From: Konateibacter massiliensis
GTDB lineage: Bacteria; Bacillota; Clostridia; Lachnospirales; Lachnospiraceae
Assembly (NCBI RefSeq): GCF_900184995.1
Contig: NZ_LT860099.1
Span: 646,269 to 710,268 of the forward strand
Length of the DNA: 64,000 nt
Direction of reading: 5' to 3'
The notes beneath the pieces are model-generated. The model searched no databases and had not been told where the DNA came from. It saw only the letters and a list, made by a program, of their open reading frames with translations. The position numbers and the translations under genes are program-made. Positions 34,976 to 44,408 of the stretch are shown one piece after another. How positions within the stretch are numbered: position 1 is the first letter of the stretch; every line of letters begins with the position of its first letter.

Positions 34976-36631
34976 TCATCCTGCTATTTTTGTGATAATA
35001 TCCGCGACTTCCTGTATGCCCTTTTTGCCAAAGTGCACAACCTCATCATTGATCACCATGCAAGGAACACTCATCACCTGATATTTTTTCTTTAGCTCCG
35101 GATAGTGCATCAAATCAATCATTTCCGCTTCAATATGCTCGGAGACCGACGCTGCTTTTTGAGCCGCCATAACCGTTTCCGGACACATCGTACAGGATAG
35201 GGATACCATCACCTTAATATTGATATCTTTCTCAATCTTTGTCAACTCTTTCTTTATCTCCGGCTCAATTTCCTGTCCCGGACCCGCAACATTGTAGAGC
35301 GCCACGACAAAGGAATTGATTTCATGTCCACCCGGTACTCCATGGAAGGATATTCCGCTGCTTCTTCCATCCTCATAGCATAATTCAATTGCCGGAAGAA
35401 TGCGCTCGCTCTCTTCTTTTTCCGGTACAATCCATTCAATTTTATCGCTTAAATCCTGTATTTCCTCCAAGAAGCCTTTTATCTCGCCTGATAAGGCACT
35501 GTCATCCAGCCACGCTTTTAAAATCACTTTGTTTTGGAATTTTGCAAATACACCGGATAGCTGATTTTTTACTTCTGCACTTAAAAATCCGTTGCTCTCG
35601 CTCTCCTTTGCTGTATTTTCTTCCTTCACTTGCTTTACACGTTCCGGGTTTGGTTTGTTCACGATAAGCTCCGGGATATCCAGCTTGTGATGTATTTCAG
35701 AAACATGTTTTTCTAAGGAAGTTGCCGCAATTGCACCGTCTGATACAGCGGTTACTACCTGACGCAGATTTTTGATGCAAACATCTCCTGCCGCGTAAAC
35801 TCCCGCGATATTCGTTTTTTGATTGGCATCCGTTATGATATAGCCCTGCTCGTTTTTCTCGATAAGCTCCGGGAGCCACTTTGTATTCGGCACATAGCCC
35901 GCAAAAACAAACACTCCAAAGGCTCCGTTTTCTCCGCCTTCGTAGGTCCATTCCTCGCCGGTCTGGTTATTTTTAAACCGGGCAAAATTCACCATGCCGT
36001 CGCCGTTTACTTCCACAACCTCCGTGTTAAAGTTGACGGTGATATCATTCCTTCCCTTCACCTCATCCGCAACCATTTTGGCGCAGGTAAAATCCTCTTC
36101 TCTGACAATCATTGTGACGTGTTTTGCGTACTTTGTAAGGAAAATCCCTTCTTCCACTGCCGCAAAGCCTCCTCCGATGACAAACACATCCATTCCAGTA
36201 AAAAATTCGCCGTCACAGGTTGCACAGTAAGCAACCCCTCTTCCCTGAAATTCTTTCTCGCCTTTAAATCCAAGCTTACGCGGGTTTGCACCAACGGCAA
36301 GGATGACACCAAGAGCCTCATAATCGCCCTTTGTCGTGTGTATCACCTTGATATCGGATTCTAACTCCATATCAAGCACCTCCGCATAGGCAAACTCAGC
36401 TCCAAAAGAATCCGCCTGCGCTTTCATGCCATCCGTTAATTCTTTTCCACTTGTGCTCTCGATTCCCGGGTAATTGACTACCTCGGAGGTGATTGTAATC
36501 TGACCACCGATTTTTTCTTTTTCTATCACTAATACACGGTATTTTGCTCTTGCCATATAGATTGCAGCAGAAAGCCCTGCCGGACCGGCACCTACAACAA
36601 CCAAATCATATAACTCTTTTTTTTCGCTCAT
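34976..36631 (-). CDS. Thioredoxin reductase / AhpF-like fusion flavoprotein
   Basis: A 551-residue protein. Residues 1-310 form a thioredoxin-reductase core: FAD motif VVGAGPAGLSAAIYMA, redox-active CATCD, NAD(P)-binding IGGGFAAVEEG and the C-terminal FAD motif GVYAAGDVC. After a linker (about 315-350) come two thioredoxin-fold units, the last with CTMCPETV and cis-Pro SVPCMV. This resembles AhpF rearranged, with the AhpF-type N-terminal domain placed at the C-terminus. It follows ahpC on the same strand, so it most probably reduces AhpC with NAD(P)H. Confidence 0.9.
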   Translation of the reverse strand: MSEKKELYDLVVVGAGPAGLSAAIYMARAKYRVLVIEKEKIGGQITITSEVVNYPGIESTSGKELTDGMKAQADSFGAEFAYAEVLDMELESDIKVIHTTKGDYEALGVILAVGANPRKLGFKGEKEFQGRGVAYCATCDGEFFTGMDVFVIGGGFAAVEEGIFLTKYAKHVTMIVREEDFTCAKMVADEVKGRNDITVNFNTEVVEVNGDGMVNFARFKNNQTGEEWTYEGGENGAFGVFVFAGYVPNTKWLPELIEKNEQGYIITDANQKTNIAGVYAAGDVCIKNLRQVVTAVSDGAIAATSLEKHVSEIHHKLDIPELIVNKPNPERVKQVKEENTAKESESNGFLSAEVKNQLSGVFAKFQNKVILKAWLDDSALSGEIKGFLEEIQDLSDKIEWIVPEKEESERILPAIELCYEDGRSSGISFHGVPGGHEINSFVVALYNVAGPGQEIEPEIKKELTKIEKDINIKVMVSLSCTMCPETVMAAQKAASVSEHIEAEMIDLMHYPELKKKYQVMSVPCMVINDEVVHFGKKGIQEVADIITKIAG

Positions 36632-36650
36632 ATCTATTTCTCCTTTTTAA

Positions 36651-36682
36651 AATACCCCGGCTCATGGTGAGACGGGGTTATT
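36651..36682 (-). promoter_or_regulatory. GC-rich hairpin just before the AhpF-like gene
   Basis: ACCCCG and CGGGGT pair around a 13-base loop, ending in TATTTT on the minus strand, about 20 bases before the ATG. It could be a weak terminator/attenuator or an RNA-stabilising stem between ahpC and the reductase gene. Confidence 0.45.
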
Positions 36683-36718
36683 TGCTTCCGATGTAGGAGA
36701 TATCCTATGTCAGAAGCT

Positions 36719-36793
36719 ATATGCGCACCTAGCGGAGTGGAAGTCATTGCGACGCCACCCGCTCGGGCGCAAAGTGTGAGCAAAGCTCATAAT
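36719..36793 (-). repeat. Dispersed structured intergenic repeat, copy C
   Basis: On the minus strand: hairpin I (TGAGC-TTT-GCTCA), ACTTTGCGCCCGAGCGGG, a diverged hairpin II region (36760-36743, pairing poor in this copy) and tail CTCCGCTAGGTGCGCATA. A further imperfect palindrome (GCTTCTGACATAGGA... to ...GAAGC, 36717-36684) follows. It separates ahpC from the AhpF-like gene, in the sense direction. Confidence 0.6.
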
Positions 36794-36802
36794 AATTTAT
36801 AT

Positions 36803-37366
36803 TTAGATTAAACCTACCAAATCAAGGCTTGGCTTTAAGGTATCTGCTCCCGGCTGCCACTTTGCCGGGCACACCTGATCACCATGCTCTGCCACGAACT
36901 GGGATGCCTGTACTCTTCTGAATAACTCATCTGCATTTCTTCCCACGTTTCCGGCAATTACTTCATAGGCTACGATTTTGCCTTCTGGATTTACAATAAA
37001 GCTTCCTCTTTCTGCAAGTCCATCCTCCTCGATCATAACCTCAAAATCTCTTGCAAGCTTTCCTGTCGGGTCTGCAAGCATCGGATAGCTGATTTTCTGA
37101 ATGGTCTTAGACGCATCATGCCATGCCTTATGAACGAAATGAGTATCGCAGGAAACACTGTAAATCTCACAATTAATTCCCTTGAACTCCTCATATTTGT
37201 TTGCTAAATCTTCTAACTCAGTCGGGCACACAAAAGTAAAATCTGCCGGGTAAAAGAAGAATACAGACCATTTTCCTAACACATCTTCCTTATCCACCTT
37301 CTTAAATTCTCCGTTTACATACGCCTGAACTGAAAAATCCCCTATTTCCTTATTGATTAATGACAT
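36803..37366 (-). CDS. ahpC: Alkyl hydroperoxide reductase subunit C (2-Cys peroxiredoxin)
   Basis: Reduces hydrogen peroxide, organic peroxides and peroxynitrite. The peroxidatic Cys is in FYPADFTFVCPTELEDLA and the resolving Cys in GDQVCPAKWQPG, so it is a typical 2-Cys enzyme of 187 residues. The reductant is expected to be the downstream AhpF-like flavoprotein. AAAGGAGG precedes the ATG. A strong promoter with two dyads lies upstream, suggesting peroxide-type control. Confidence 0.97.
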   Translation of the reverse strand: MSLINKEIGDFSVQAYVNGEFKKVDKEDVLGKWSVFFFYPADFTFVCPTELEDLANKYEEFKGINCEIYSVSCDTHFVHKAWHDASKTIQKISYPMLADPTGKLARDFEVMIEEDGLAERGSFIVNPEGKIVAYEVIAGNVGRNADELFRRVQASQFVAEHGDQVCPAKWQPGADTLKPSLDLVGLI

Positions 37367-37401
37367 AATAAAAACCTCCTTTTAAATTTATCTTATTTTT
37401 T

Positions 37402-37480
37402 GTTAGTTGCTTCTAACTTGTAAATATTGTAACATCACTCTTTGGGTTTGTCAATAACAATAATAGTAACTTTTACTATT
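37402..37480 (-). promoter_or_regulatory. ahpC promoter with two dyads
   Basis: TTGACA (37454-37449) and TACAAT (37431-37426) are 17 bases apart on the minus strand. One inverted repeat, AATAGTAA-CTT-TTACTATT (37462-37480), lies just upstream of the -35. Another, GTTAG-N6-CTAAC (37402-37417), lies at the predicted start. Neither matches the standard PerR box (TTATAATNATTATAA) exactly. Confidence 0.65.
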
Positions 37481-37514
37481 TTATTTTCTTAAATACAAAG
37501 CGATTTTCTATAAT

Positions 37515-37547
37515 ATAAAAAATAGGAACAACCTTTAGTTATTCCCA
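37515..37547 (-). terminator. Terminator after the chemoreceptor gene
   Basis: GGAATAAC and GTTGTTCC pair (one G-T) around TAAAG, followed by TATTTTTTATA on the minus strand. Confidence 0.75.
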
Positions 37548-37593
37548 TTCTTTTTTGTATTTATTCTGTTCAAAATCTAATCCGTCAGTTTAA

Positions 37594-39309
37594 TTAAACT
37601 ACAAACTTTGATATCTCTTCCTGGACTTTCTTGCTGCTTTCTTGGGTCTGCTCCATTAGCTTCAGCACATTGCCGGACATTTCCATAATCTCTCCCACTC
37701 TTGCTGCCGTATCCGTTGTTCCGGTGGCACCTTCATTGGCGGCAATCGTTACACCCTCGATTACCTTGCCCATCTCTTCAATGGAATAAGAAATATTCTT
37801 TGATGCCTCATTGAAATCCTTCACCAAAGTATCCAGATACTCTGCGTCCTCACTGTAAGATTCGGAAACCTCTCCTATCATCACATAGTCCTCTGCAACC
37901 TCTTTTGAGACGTAAGCCAGTAAATCTTTTCCGTTCTTTGTCAGAGATTCCACCGCCGCCTTTACTTCATTTGTCACATTTTGAATCTGAACGACCGTGC
38001 TCTGTGACTGTTCAGCCAGCGAGCCGATTTCTCCGGCAACAACCGCAAAACCCTTTCCTGCTTCCCCTGCTCTTGCCGCCTCAATCGAAGCATTTAACGC
38101 AAGCAAATTTGTCTGTGAAGTAATCTTTAAGATTGCATCGGACAAAACATTAATCTCCTCCACCACTTTTGCAGATGCAATTGCCTGACCCATATTTTCT
38201 TTTGCATTTTTAATCAGTTTATCGGCTATCTCCTGTGAAGTCTTAATTCTTGCTTTTGCCTCGGCAGCCCGCTCGTAAATATCTTTCGCTCGCGCCTCGC
38301 CCTCTTTTGACTTCTGCGTGATATTTTGAACCGCATCTGTGATTTCTACGGAGGTTGCAGACATTTCCTCAGTGGATGCCGCCGTCTCCTCCATTCCCGC
38401 AGCAAGCTCCTCCGTCGTAGAAGACACTCCTTCCACAGAATCGTTTAATTCCTTAAACTGTGAATTTACCTCTCCCACAACATCGTAAATAACATGAATT
38501 TCTTTTTGGGCATTCGTCAGCAGTTCTCTGACCGAATCCTGCATCGTATGTACCGCCAATGCAAGCTCACCTATTTCATCCTTGCGTTTTGTATATTCAT
38601 CCGAGCTTGTGAGAGAAAAATCTCCAGTTGCCAGCGTCTTTAAATAAGCAACATATACCTTTAATGCCTTTGTTATATTATTGCTGATAAGAATGGTTAT
38701 CACAATTGCCATAAGAATGATAAACACGATAATACCGATTGACTGCACGATGGTTTTCGTATATAAGTTATAATTATTAAGCGTCTTGTTATCTGCCAGC
38801 TCCCCATTATAGGTATTCAAATCTCTGACCGTCGTCTGATAACTTTCCAGCACGGATATATTTGCCGTAAAGTACTCATACGCCTCATCCTTTTTTCCAT
38901 CCTGCAAATATCCTAATGTGGTTTCCAAAAGCTCATTCCAGTTAGTCAAAGCAGTTTCCACATCAGCAAACATCGCTGCCTGTGTCTCACTCGTCATTTC
39001 CGCCCTGAGTTTTGACATATCCTCCGCTACCGTCTCTCTTCTCTTACTAATATCATCAAAGGTCGCTGTAATGTCTGCACCGTCTTTGGCAAGAATAATC
39101 GAATACAAATCGGCATGGATAGCTCTTGTCTGCGTACGCAAGTCTCCTCCAATTTCAATCGGCATTAAATTATTCACATACAAGGAATGTATCTCATCAT
39201 TTGCATATTTGTAATTAAAAAGTGTCATTACCGTGACAATCAATAAAAAAGCAATTAATAAAAATGAAAGTAAAAATATTTTTGCCCTGACCTTTAATGA
39301 ATTTAGCAT
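37594..39309 (-). CDS. Methyl-accepting chemotaxis protein
   Basis: A 571-residue transmembrane chemoreceptor: membrane segment 1 (about 10-32), a four-helix-bundle-like ligand domain (about 33-190), membrane segment 2 (about 190-212), HAMP, and a cytoplasmic signalling domain. The hairpin tip is seen in [20 protein letters not shown] followed by [20 protein letters not shown]. The ligand is unknown. It has its own promoter and terminator, and no che or flagellar genes are adjacent. Confidence 0.95.
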   Translation of the reverse strand: MLNSLKVRAKIFLLSFLLIAFLLIVTVMTLFNYKYANDEIHSLYVNNLMPIEIGGDLRTQTRAIHADLYSIILAKDGADITATFDDISKRRETVAEDMSKLRAEMTSETQAAMFADVETALTNWNELLETTLGYLQDGKKDEAYEYFTANISVLESYQTTVRDLNTYNGELADNKTLNNYNLYTKTIVQSIGIIVFIILMAIVITILISNNITKALKVYVAYLKTLATGDFSLTSSDEYTKRKDEIGELALAVHTMQDSVRELLTNAQKEIHVIYDVVGEVNSQFKELNDSVEGVSSTTEELAAGMEETAASTEEMSATSVEITDAVQNITQKSKEGEARAKDIYERAAEAKARIKTSQEIADKLIKNAKENMGQAIASAKVVEEINVLSDAILKITSQTNLLALNASIEAARAGEAGKGFAVVAGEIGSLAEQSQSTVVQIQNVTNEVKAAVESLTKNGKDLLAYVSKEVAEDYVMIGEVSESYSEDAEYLDTLVKDFNEASKNISYSIEEMGKVIEGVTIAANEGATGTTDTAARVGEIMEMSGNVLKLMEQTQESSKKVQEEISKFVV

Positions 39310-39340
39310 AACCCGCCTCCTGATTTTCTATTTTTCTTAA

Positions 39341-39369
39341 ATTGTAAGCTTTCTGGGTTTTATTGTCAA
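39341..39369 (-). promoter_or_regulatory. Promoter of the chemoreceptor gene
   Basis: TTGACA (39369-39364) and TACAAT (39346-39341) are separated by exactly 17 bases on the minus strand. This is a sigma-A-type promoter rather than the sigma-28 type seen at many chemotaxis genes. Confidence 0.65.
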
Positions 39370-39441
39370 TATTTGCAATATTTATTATACTTTCTTAATA
39401 ATTAGTTTTACAATTTTATTCTTTTTACATATTTTTTCATC

Positions 39442-39482
39442 AAAAAAAGCTGTCAGGCATTAAATTACCGACAGCTTTTTTC
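39442..39482 (-). terminator. Terminator after the oligopeptidase gene
   Basis: AAAAAAGCTGTC pairs with TGACAGCTTTTTTT around a 14-base loop. The stem ends in a long T run on the minus strand and in T5 on the plus strand. Confidence 0.85.
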
Positions 39483-39512
39483 TTCATAATGATACATTCT
39501 TTGTTCTTATAA

Positions 39513-41186
39513 TTACTGTATCTTCTGTGAAAGCTTCTCTACAATCTCCTCCATACAGCCATCCTCAAACGGGCTCTTTAAGCCGACCTCCTTCACCATA
39601 TTCGTGAAGAAATCGCTTGCCGACAGCTTGCAAAGCTTTAGATAGCTCTCCCACGCTTCCTCAAAGTTCTCATCCATCCAAGCCTTATACTGGAATGCAC
39701 AAGTCTGTGCAATGCAATAATCAATGTAGTAAAGCGGATAATCGTATATATGAAGCTGTTTTTGCCAAAAGCCGCCCTTTTCAAAGAAAGCGCTTCCCGC
39801 ATAGTCCATATGCGGACGATAAATTTTTTCAAGCTTGCTCCACTCTGCGTGTCTCTGCTCACTTGTCAAATCAGGGTTTTCATACATAATATGCTGAAAT
39901 TCGTCTACCATACAGCCGTAAGGAATAAACGCTGCCGCTTCCTCCAAGTGCATGGACAGATAATCCTTCGTCCTGTCCCCGAAAAACATTTCCATATACG
40001 GCTCTGTGAAAAACTCCATCGACATGGAATGAATCTCAGCGGTTTCCATCGTGATATCCGCATGCTCTTTAATCGGATCTTTACCCGCCAAATAGCCTTG
40101 GAATGCATGACCGCATTCATGTGTGATTACGTCAATATCGCCGCTCGTTCCGTTAAAATTGGCGAAAATAAAAGGTGCCTTGTATAACGGAAGGTAAGTC
40201 ATATAGCCGCCTGCCTTCTTCGTCTTTCTGCCAAGCACATCAAAAAGCTGGTTTTCCGTCATGAAGTCAAAAAACTCCTTCGTCTCCGGCGAAAGTTCAC
40301 TGTACATACGCTGGCCGTTTGCCATGATTTCCTCCGGTGTTCCGACAGGCATTGGGTTTCCGTTTAAAAAGGAAACCGCCTCATCGATATAGGACAGCTT
40401 CTCAAGTCCCAGACGTTCTCTCCTTCGCTCATGTAACTGCTCTGCAAATGGCACAAAGTACTCTTTTACCTGATCCCTAAAGTTTTCTACCATCGCCTTA
40501 TCATAGCAGTTTCGCTGCATACGGTAATAGCCAAGCTCTAGATAATTTTCATAGCCAAGCTCTCTTGCCTGCTGCGTACGGTTTTTGATAAGCTTATCAT
40601 AAATATCATCTAGTTCCTTTGCATTCGCCTCAAAAAACTCACAGTATTTATCATATGCTCTCTGTCTTACTTCTCTGTCTTTATCGGTCAGATATTTTCG
40701 AAGCAGAGAGAGGTTTAATGCCTCACCGTCCCAGTCAATAGCCGCTCCCGCAATAAGCTTATCATAAGCGGAGGTCAGCGTATTTTCCTCCTGCATAAGC
40801 CCGATTATCTTCTCATCAAATGCCTTTAAGCTGATTTCAATGTTTTTAAAGGCAACCTTTCCTATCTTTTCTTCCAAGTATGGGCGGTAAGGTGAGTCAT
40901 ACATTAGTTTTGCATAGCTTACCTGCATATTATGGATTTTAGGGGATATCTCATCATAATAATTTTGCTCCCCATCATAAAACTCATCCTTTGTATCAAT
41001 ATCATGTCTGATATGGGCAATCGTAATCATCGTCTCAATTTCATTTACAAGCTCATAATACTTTTGATGAACCGCAAATTGCTCCTCAGCGCTCTTTGCT
41101 GCGGCAAACTCCTCCATGATTTTTTCAAAGCGTTCCTTTGTCTTCTCAAAGTCTATTCTTTCATAAGGCATTTCACTAAATTTCAT
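39513..41186 (-). CDS. M3 family oligoendopeptidase
   Basis: A cytoplasmic zinc metallopeptidase (557 residues) related to PepF/thimet oligopeptidase that degrades short peptides. The zinc site is THECGHAFQGYL (HExxH), with the third ligand Glu about 25 residues on in TAEIHSMSMEFF. The all-helical fold and length fit the M3B group. The ATG at 41186 is preferred because GGAGG lies 8 bases upstream; an in-frame start at 41204 adds six residues. No peptide transporter is adjacent. Confidence 0.93.
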   Translation of the reverse strand: MKFSEMPYERIDFEKTKERFEKIMEEFAAAKSAEEQFAVHQKYYELVNEIETMITIAHIRHDIDTKDEFYDGEQNYYDEISPKIHNMQVSYAKLMYDSPYRPYLEEKIGKVAFKNIEISLKAFDEKIIGLMQEENTLTSAYDKLIAGAAIDWDGEALNLSLLRKYLTDKDREVRQRAYDKYCEFFEANAKELDDIYDKLIKNRTQQARELGYENYLELGYYRMQRNCYDKAMVENFRDQVKEYFVPFAEQLHERRRERLGLEKLSYIDEAVSFLNGNPMPVGTPEEIMANGQRMYSELSPETKEFFDFMTENQLFDVLGRKTKKAGGYMTYLPLYKAPFIFANFNGTSGDIDVITHECGHAFQGYLAGKDPIKEHADITMETAEIHSMSMEFFTEPYMEMFFGDRTKDYLSMHLEEAAAFIPYGCMVDEFQHIMYENPDLTSEQRHAEWSKLEKIYRPHMDYAGSAFFEKGGFWQKQLHIYDYPLYYIDYCIAQTCAFQYKAWMDENFEEAWESYLKLCKLSASDFFTNMVKEVGLKSPFEDGCMEEIVEKLSQKIQ

Positions 41187-41266
41187 TCTTATAACCTCCG
41201 TCAATATATTTTTTGCTGTTACGGTCAGCCCTCAGCTTCCCAGTAACAGTTGATTCCTAATCGTCT

Positions 41267-42853
41267 TTACAATCGATAAGTACCAAGCCGGTGATAAAGC
41301 ACACTTCCTGCCGCACTTACAACAAGAATAGTAATTCCCGAAATAAGCTGATACGATACATTTTGCAGGGCAATAAGCACTATAATCGGAACGATGGCAA
41401 ACAAAGCACCGCCCAACATTCCAACCATCGAGGACAATCCCTGTTTAATCACCGCAGTCTCTGACTCCCATTCATAATTTGGAAATCTCGTATTGATAAA
41501 CATGCCCCATACCGCTGTGAAAAGTGAATAGACAACCGGCACCAGATAAAAAAAGCATCTCGTTATGATATCTGTCTGAAATTTTATGTTCATCAGCGTT
41601 CCAAACAGCAGACATGTCGGCAGCGTCAGAGTCAGATTGACCAATATTTTACTGTCCATAATCGCCTTCGTCGTAATCGGCAGAGACTTTAGTATCCAAA
41701 GATTTTTTCCTTCCAGGGAAAGCGCGACACTCGTCGTGCAGGTCAGGGCAAGAACTGTTGAAAATACAAAAGCGATAATGTTCACAATGATTGGCTGAAC
41801 ATTTGGTATCTCTATCCATTTTTCAATCGTTGCAGGTTCCGCTATAAATACCGCAACCGCGAGCATTACCGCCATAACTGCCCCAATTCCCATATTAAGT
41901 ATATAGGAATAGGAGGAAAAGAAACGTTTTAACTCCTTCTTATACAAAGCAGTCAGCACGGAGGAAGTCGAAAGCCTCTGTAGCTTATAATCGGATTTTG
42001 TCCTGTGAGTGATGAGGGCTGTATTGATCCACTTATATCGAAGTGAAAGTACCTTCACAAACAGCAGATAGAGTCCTATCGAAAGTACAACAAACAGAAT
42101 TAAAGCAATTATATCATAATTAATTACCGCTTTGTCAAACAGACTGCTTATCGGATATATTTTATGCAGCTCATCCGACATAAATTCTCCGAGCTTTGCA
42201 ATCTCCATCATTGGAATATCGCTCTCCTCCACTCCTCCGAGCAAAAAGGACGACATTAAAATGCCAATAACAAACACAATGGAAAAAATAGTTGCAACAG
42301 CATTCGTATATTTAAAGTGGGCTGCGATATATGCGATGATACCACCGATAATTGCCGCCAGTGCGGTAGGGAGAAGGGTTGACAAAAGAATTCCAATCAG
42401 CCAGATTATCGCAAATATCTCTTGGGGCTTTTCAAATATATAGTAGGTAATTCCAAGCGGCAGCATGATAAGTGCTGCAAATATTGTATTCATCAAGTAC
42501 ATATGGAGAAATCTGCTTGCAATAATCTCGCTCGTTTTCACGGGCAGGGACATAAGCATTTCGTAATCTCTTGTTCCGAATAATACGCCGTTGCTCTTAA
42601 ATATTGTAAAAAACAAAGTAATCAAACCGACCAGCGTAATCGCATAGCCGGGTATCACGTTTCCGATACCGATTACTCCAAGCCCTAAGCCGAGCATAAA
42701 GCTGTATAGCGCAAGAATCGCTCCGACAAAACAAACTGCCACGCCAATCATCACAAACTTTGCTTTTTCAGAACCCTTTGTCTCCTTCAGCTTATTTAAT
42801 TTAAACTGATTGATCAATATGATTTTCAGTAAAATAGCAATATTATTTTTCAT
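41267..42853 (-). CDS. ABC transporter permease (ABC-2-like)
   Basis: A polytopic membrane protein (528 residues, roughly 10-12 spans) resembling the YthQ/YhaP-type permease partners of single ABC ATPases in Firmicutes. A recognisable stretch is GTRDYEMLMSLPVKTSEII, typical of this family. It overlaps the ATPase gene by 11 bases. I choose the ATG at 42853, which has GGAGG 9 bases upstream, over the TTG at 42859. The substrate is unknown; export of a peptide, lipid or antibiotic is a family-level guess. Confidence 0.88.
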   Translation of the reverse strand: MKNNIAILLKIILINQFKLNKLKETKGSEKAKFVMIGVAVCFVGAILALYSFMLGLGLGVIGIGNVIPGYAITLVGLITLFFTIFKSNGVLFGTRDYEMLMSLPVKTSEIIASRFLHMYLMNTIFAALIMLPLGITYYIFEKPQEIFAIIWLIGILLSTLLPTALAAIIGGIIAYIAAHFKYTNAVATIFSIVFVIGILMSSFLLGGVEESDIPMMEIAKLGEFMSDELHKIYPISSLFDKAVINYDIIALILFVVLSIGLYLLFVKVLSLRYKWINTALITHRTKSDYKLQRLSTSSVLTALYKKELKRFFSSYSYILNMGIGAVMAVMLAVAVFIAEPATIEKWIEIPNVQPIIVNIIAFVFSTVLALTCTTSVALSLEGKNLWILKSLPITTKAIMDSKILVNLTLTLPTCLLFGTLMNIKFQTDIITRCFFYLVPVVYSLFTAVWGMFINTRFPNYEWESETAVIKQGLSSMVGMLGGALFAIVPIIVLIALQNVSYQLISGITILVVSAAGSVLYHRLGTYRL

Positions 42854-43559
42854 GGCCAACCACCTCCATAAAGAGGTTCTCCAATGTGGTATCCTTTACC
42901 AAGGTTTCGGTATCACCGCAGGCAGCAAGCTTTCCATTGTAAATAATCGCAATTTTGTTGCACAGCTTTTCTGCCACCTCGAGAACATGGGTAGAGAAAA
43001 ATACGGCACTCCCCTCCTCGCAGATCTCCTTCATAATGTTTTTAAGCTGAAGAGAAGCCTTCGGGTCAAGCCCGACAAACGGCTCATCCAAAACAAGAAG
43101 CTTCGGTTTATGAAGAAGTGCCGAAATAATTGCCAGCTTTTGCTTCATGCCGTGAGAGTAGGAGGAAACCAAATCTCCAAGCGCAGAGGTTATCTCAAAT
43201 AAATCTGCGTATTTCGCAATTCTCTCCTCTCTATCCTTCTGAGAAACACGGAAAATGTCGCTTATAAAGTTCAAATACTGAATGCCGGTCAGGTGCTCGT
43301 AAATATCCGGATTATCCGGGATATAGGCAATCTCTTTTTTACATTCCGCCGGGTACTCCTTCACGGACTTGCCGTTTACGAGAATTTCTCCCTCCTCAAA
43401 ATCGAGAATACCGACGATGGATTTAATCGTCGTACTTTTTCCTGCTCCGTTATGTCCAATAAATCCAAAGATATCTCCGGCGTCCACCGTAAGATTTAAT
43501 CCGTCGACGGCTTTTTTATTTCCTTTGTAGCTCTTGGATAGGTTCCTGATTTCAAGCAT
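42843..43559 (-). CDS. ABC transporter ATP-binding protein
   Basis: A 238-residue nucleotide-binding subunit: Walker A GHNGAGKSTT, signature YSHGMKQKL, Walker B KLLVLDEPFVGLDP and the switch His in FFSTHVLE. The SHGMKQK form of the signature is common in BcrA/NatA-like exporters. It partners with the overlapping downstream permease. It lies 18 bases after the MmcQ-GNAT gene, within a six-gene operon headed by an HTH regulator. Confidence 0.94.
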   Translation of the reverse strand: MLEIRNLSKSYKGNKKAVDGLNLTVDAGDIFGFIGHNGAGKSTTIKSIVGILDFEEGEILVNGKSVKEYPAECKKEIAYIPDNPDIYEHLTGIQYLNFISDIFRVSQKDREERIAKYADLFEITSALGDLVSSYSHGMKQKLAIISALLHKPKLLVLDEPFVGLDPKASLQLKNIMKEICEEGSAVFFSTHVLEVAEKLCNKIAIIYNGKLAACGDTETLVKDTTLENLFMEVVGHEK

Positions 43560-43577
43560 GTTCTTTCCCTCCTTTGA

Positions 43578-44408
43578 TTAAAGCTTTTTCTGCATACAGA
43601 GTGACTCCGGTATATCTGCATATTGCCCATAGTTTGGAATCGCTTTGTAGCCCATTTTCTGATACAATCTTATCGCATCCTTAAGCACATTTCCTGTCTC
43701 CAGTATTCCATAACGAAAGCCTTGTATTCTTGCATCCGCTTCGAGGCGAAGCAGCAATTCCTTCCCAAGTCCCAACGCACGGTATTCCTTTCGCAAAAAA
43801 ATACGCTTTAGCTCAACGGTTTCTTCGTCATAGAACTTATAGGCACCTCCGCCCACAATCTCCTCGCCCTTATAAATCAGAATGACATCGTGTATAGATT
43901 GAAGCTGGTTATACTTCACAAATTTCTCTCTGTCGAATCTGCCTGCCACCTGCTCGTCTATGCTTTCATCCAATTCCTCACAGAGCATCACAAAATCAGA
44001 ATTCGTTCCGTCAGTCTTTACAAAACGGTAATCAGCGCGAAGCGGCAGCCTTTTCTGTTCCTTCTTCGTCAAATGTCCAACCACCTCATCATACGCCTCA
44101 TCTATCATTTGGCATAGTGTATCAAAAGAGAATTCATTCAATTCAATGGTATTCCAATATGGCTGCTGCACCGGCGGGCAATGATAACCCCGCACGACCA
44201 CACCCGGATACAAACTCCTGTAAAAATCAGCTGAATCAGGATTCGTCTTTAAGGTAATTTTAAACCAGTCCTCCCGCGGGGTAAGCTGGGCAAATATTTT
44301 GCCTGATACGCGGTAGCAGATGGGATATTCGCCAAATGGTCTTGATTCATAGGTACATGGTTTTTTCATACAATATTCGTGAATTTTGTTCCAGTCGTTA
44401 ATTTTCAT
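43578..44408 (-). CDS. MmcQ/YjbR-like domain fused to a GNAT acetyltransferase
   Basis: A 276-residue two-domain protein. Residues 1-110 match the MmcQ/YjbR fold (FGEYPICYRVSGKIFAQLTP and LTLKT-like ITLKTNPDSADFYR). Residues 120-276 are a GNAT domain with the acetyl-CoA-binding loop LRKEYRALGLGKELLLRLEA. GNAT continues with LYQKMGYKAIPNYG. The acetyl acceptor is unknown. The ATG overlaps the end of the upstream nucleotidyltransferase gene by 4 bases (ATGA), showing coupling. Confidence 0.85.
   Translation of the reverse strand: MKINDWNKIHEYCMKKPCTYESRPFGEYPICYRVSGKIFAQLTPREDWFKITLKTNPDSADFYRSLYPGVVVRGYHCPPVQQPYWNTIELNEFSFDTLCQMIDEAYDEVVGHLTKKEQKRLPLRADYRFVKTDGTNSDFVMLCEELDESIDEQVAGRFDREKFVKYNQLQSIHDVILIYKGEEIVGGGAYKFYDEETVELKRIFLRKEYRALGLGKELLLRLEADARIQGFRYGILETGNVLKDAIRLYQKMGYKAIPNYGQYADIPESLCMQKKL

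Noticed and set aside
41216-41249. CTGTTAC...GTAACAG inverted repeat between the oligopeptidase and ABC permease genes, considered as a terminator
   Set aside because: No T tract on either strand and a 20-base loop; too weak to call.
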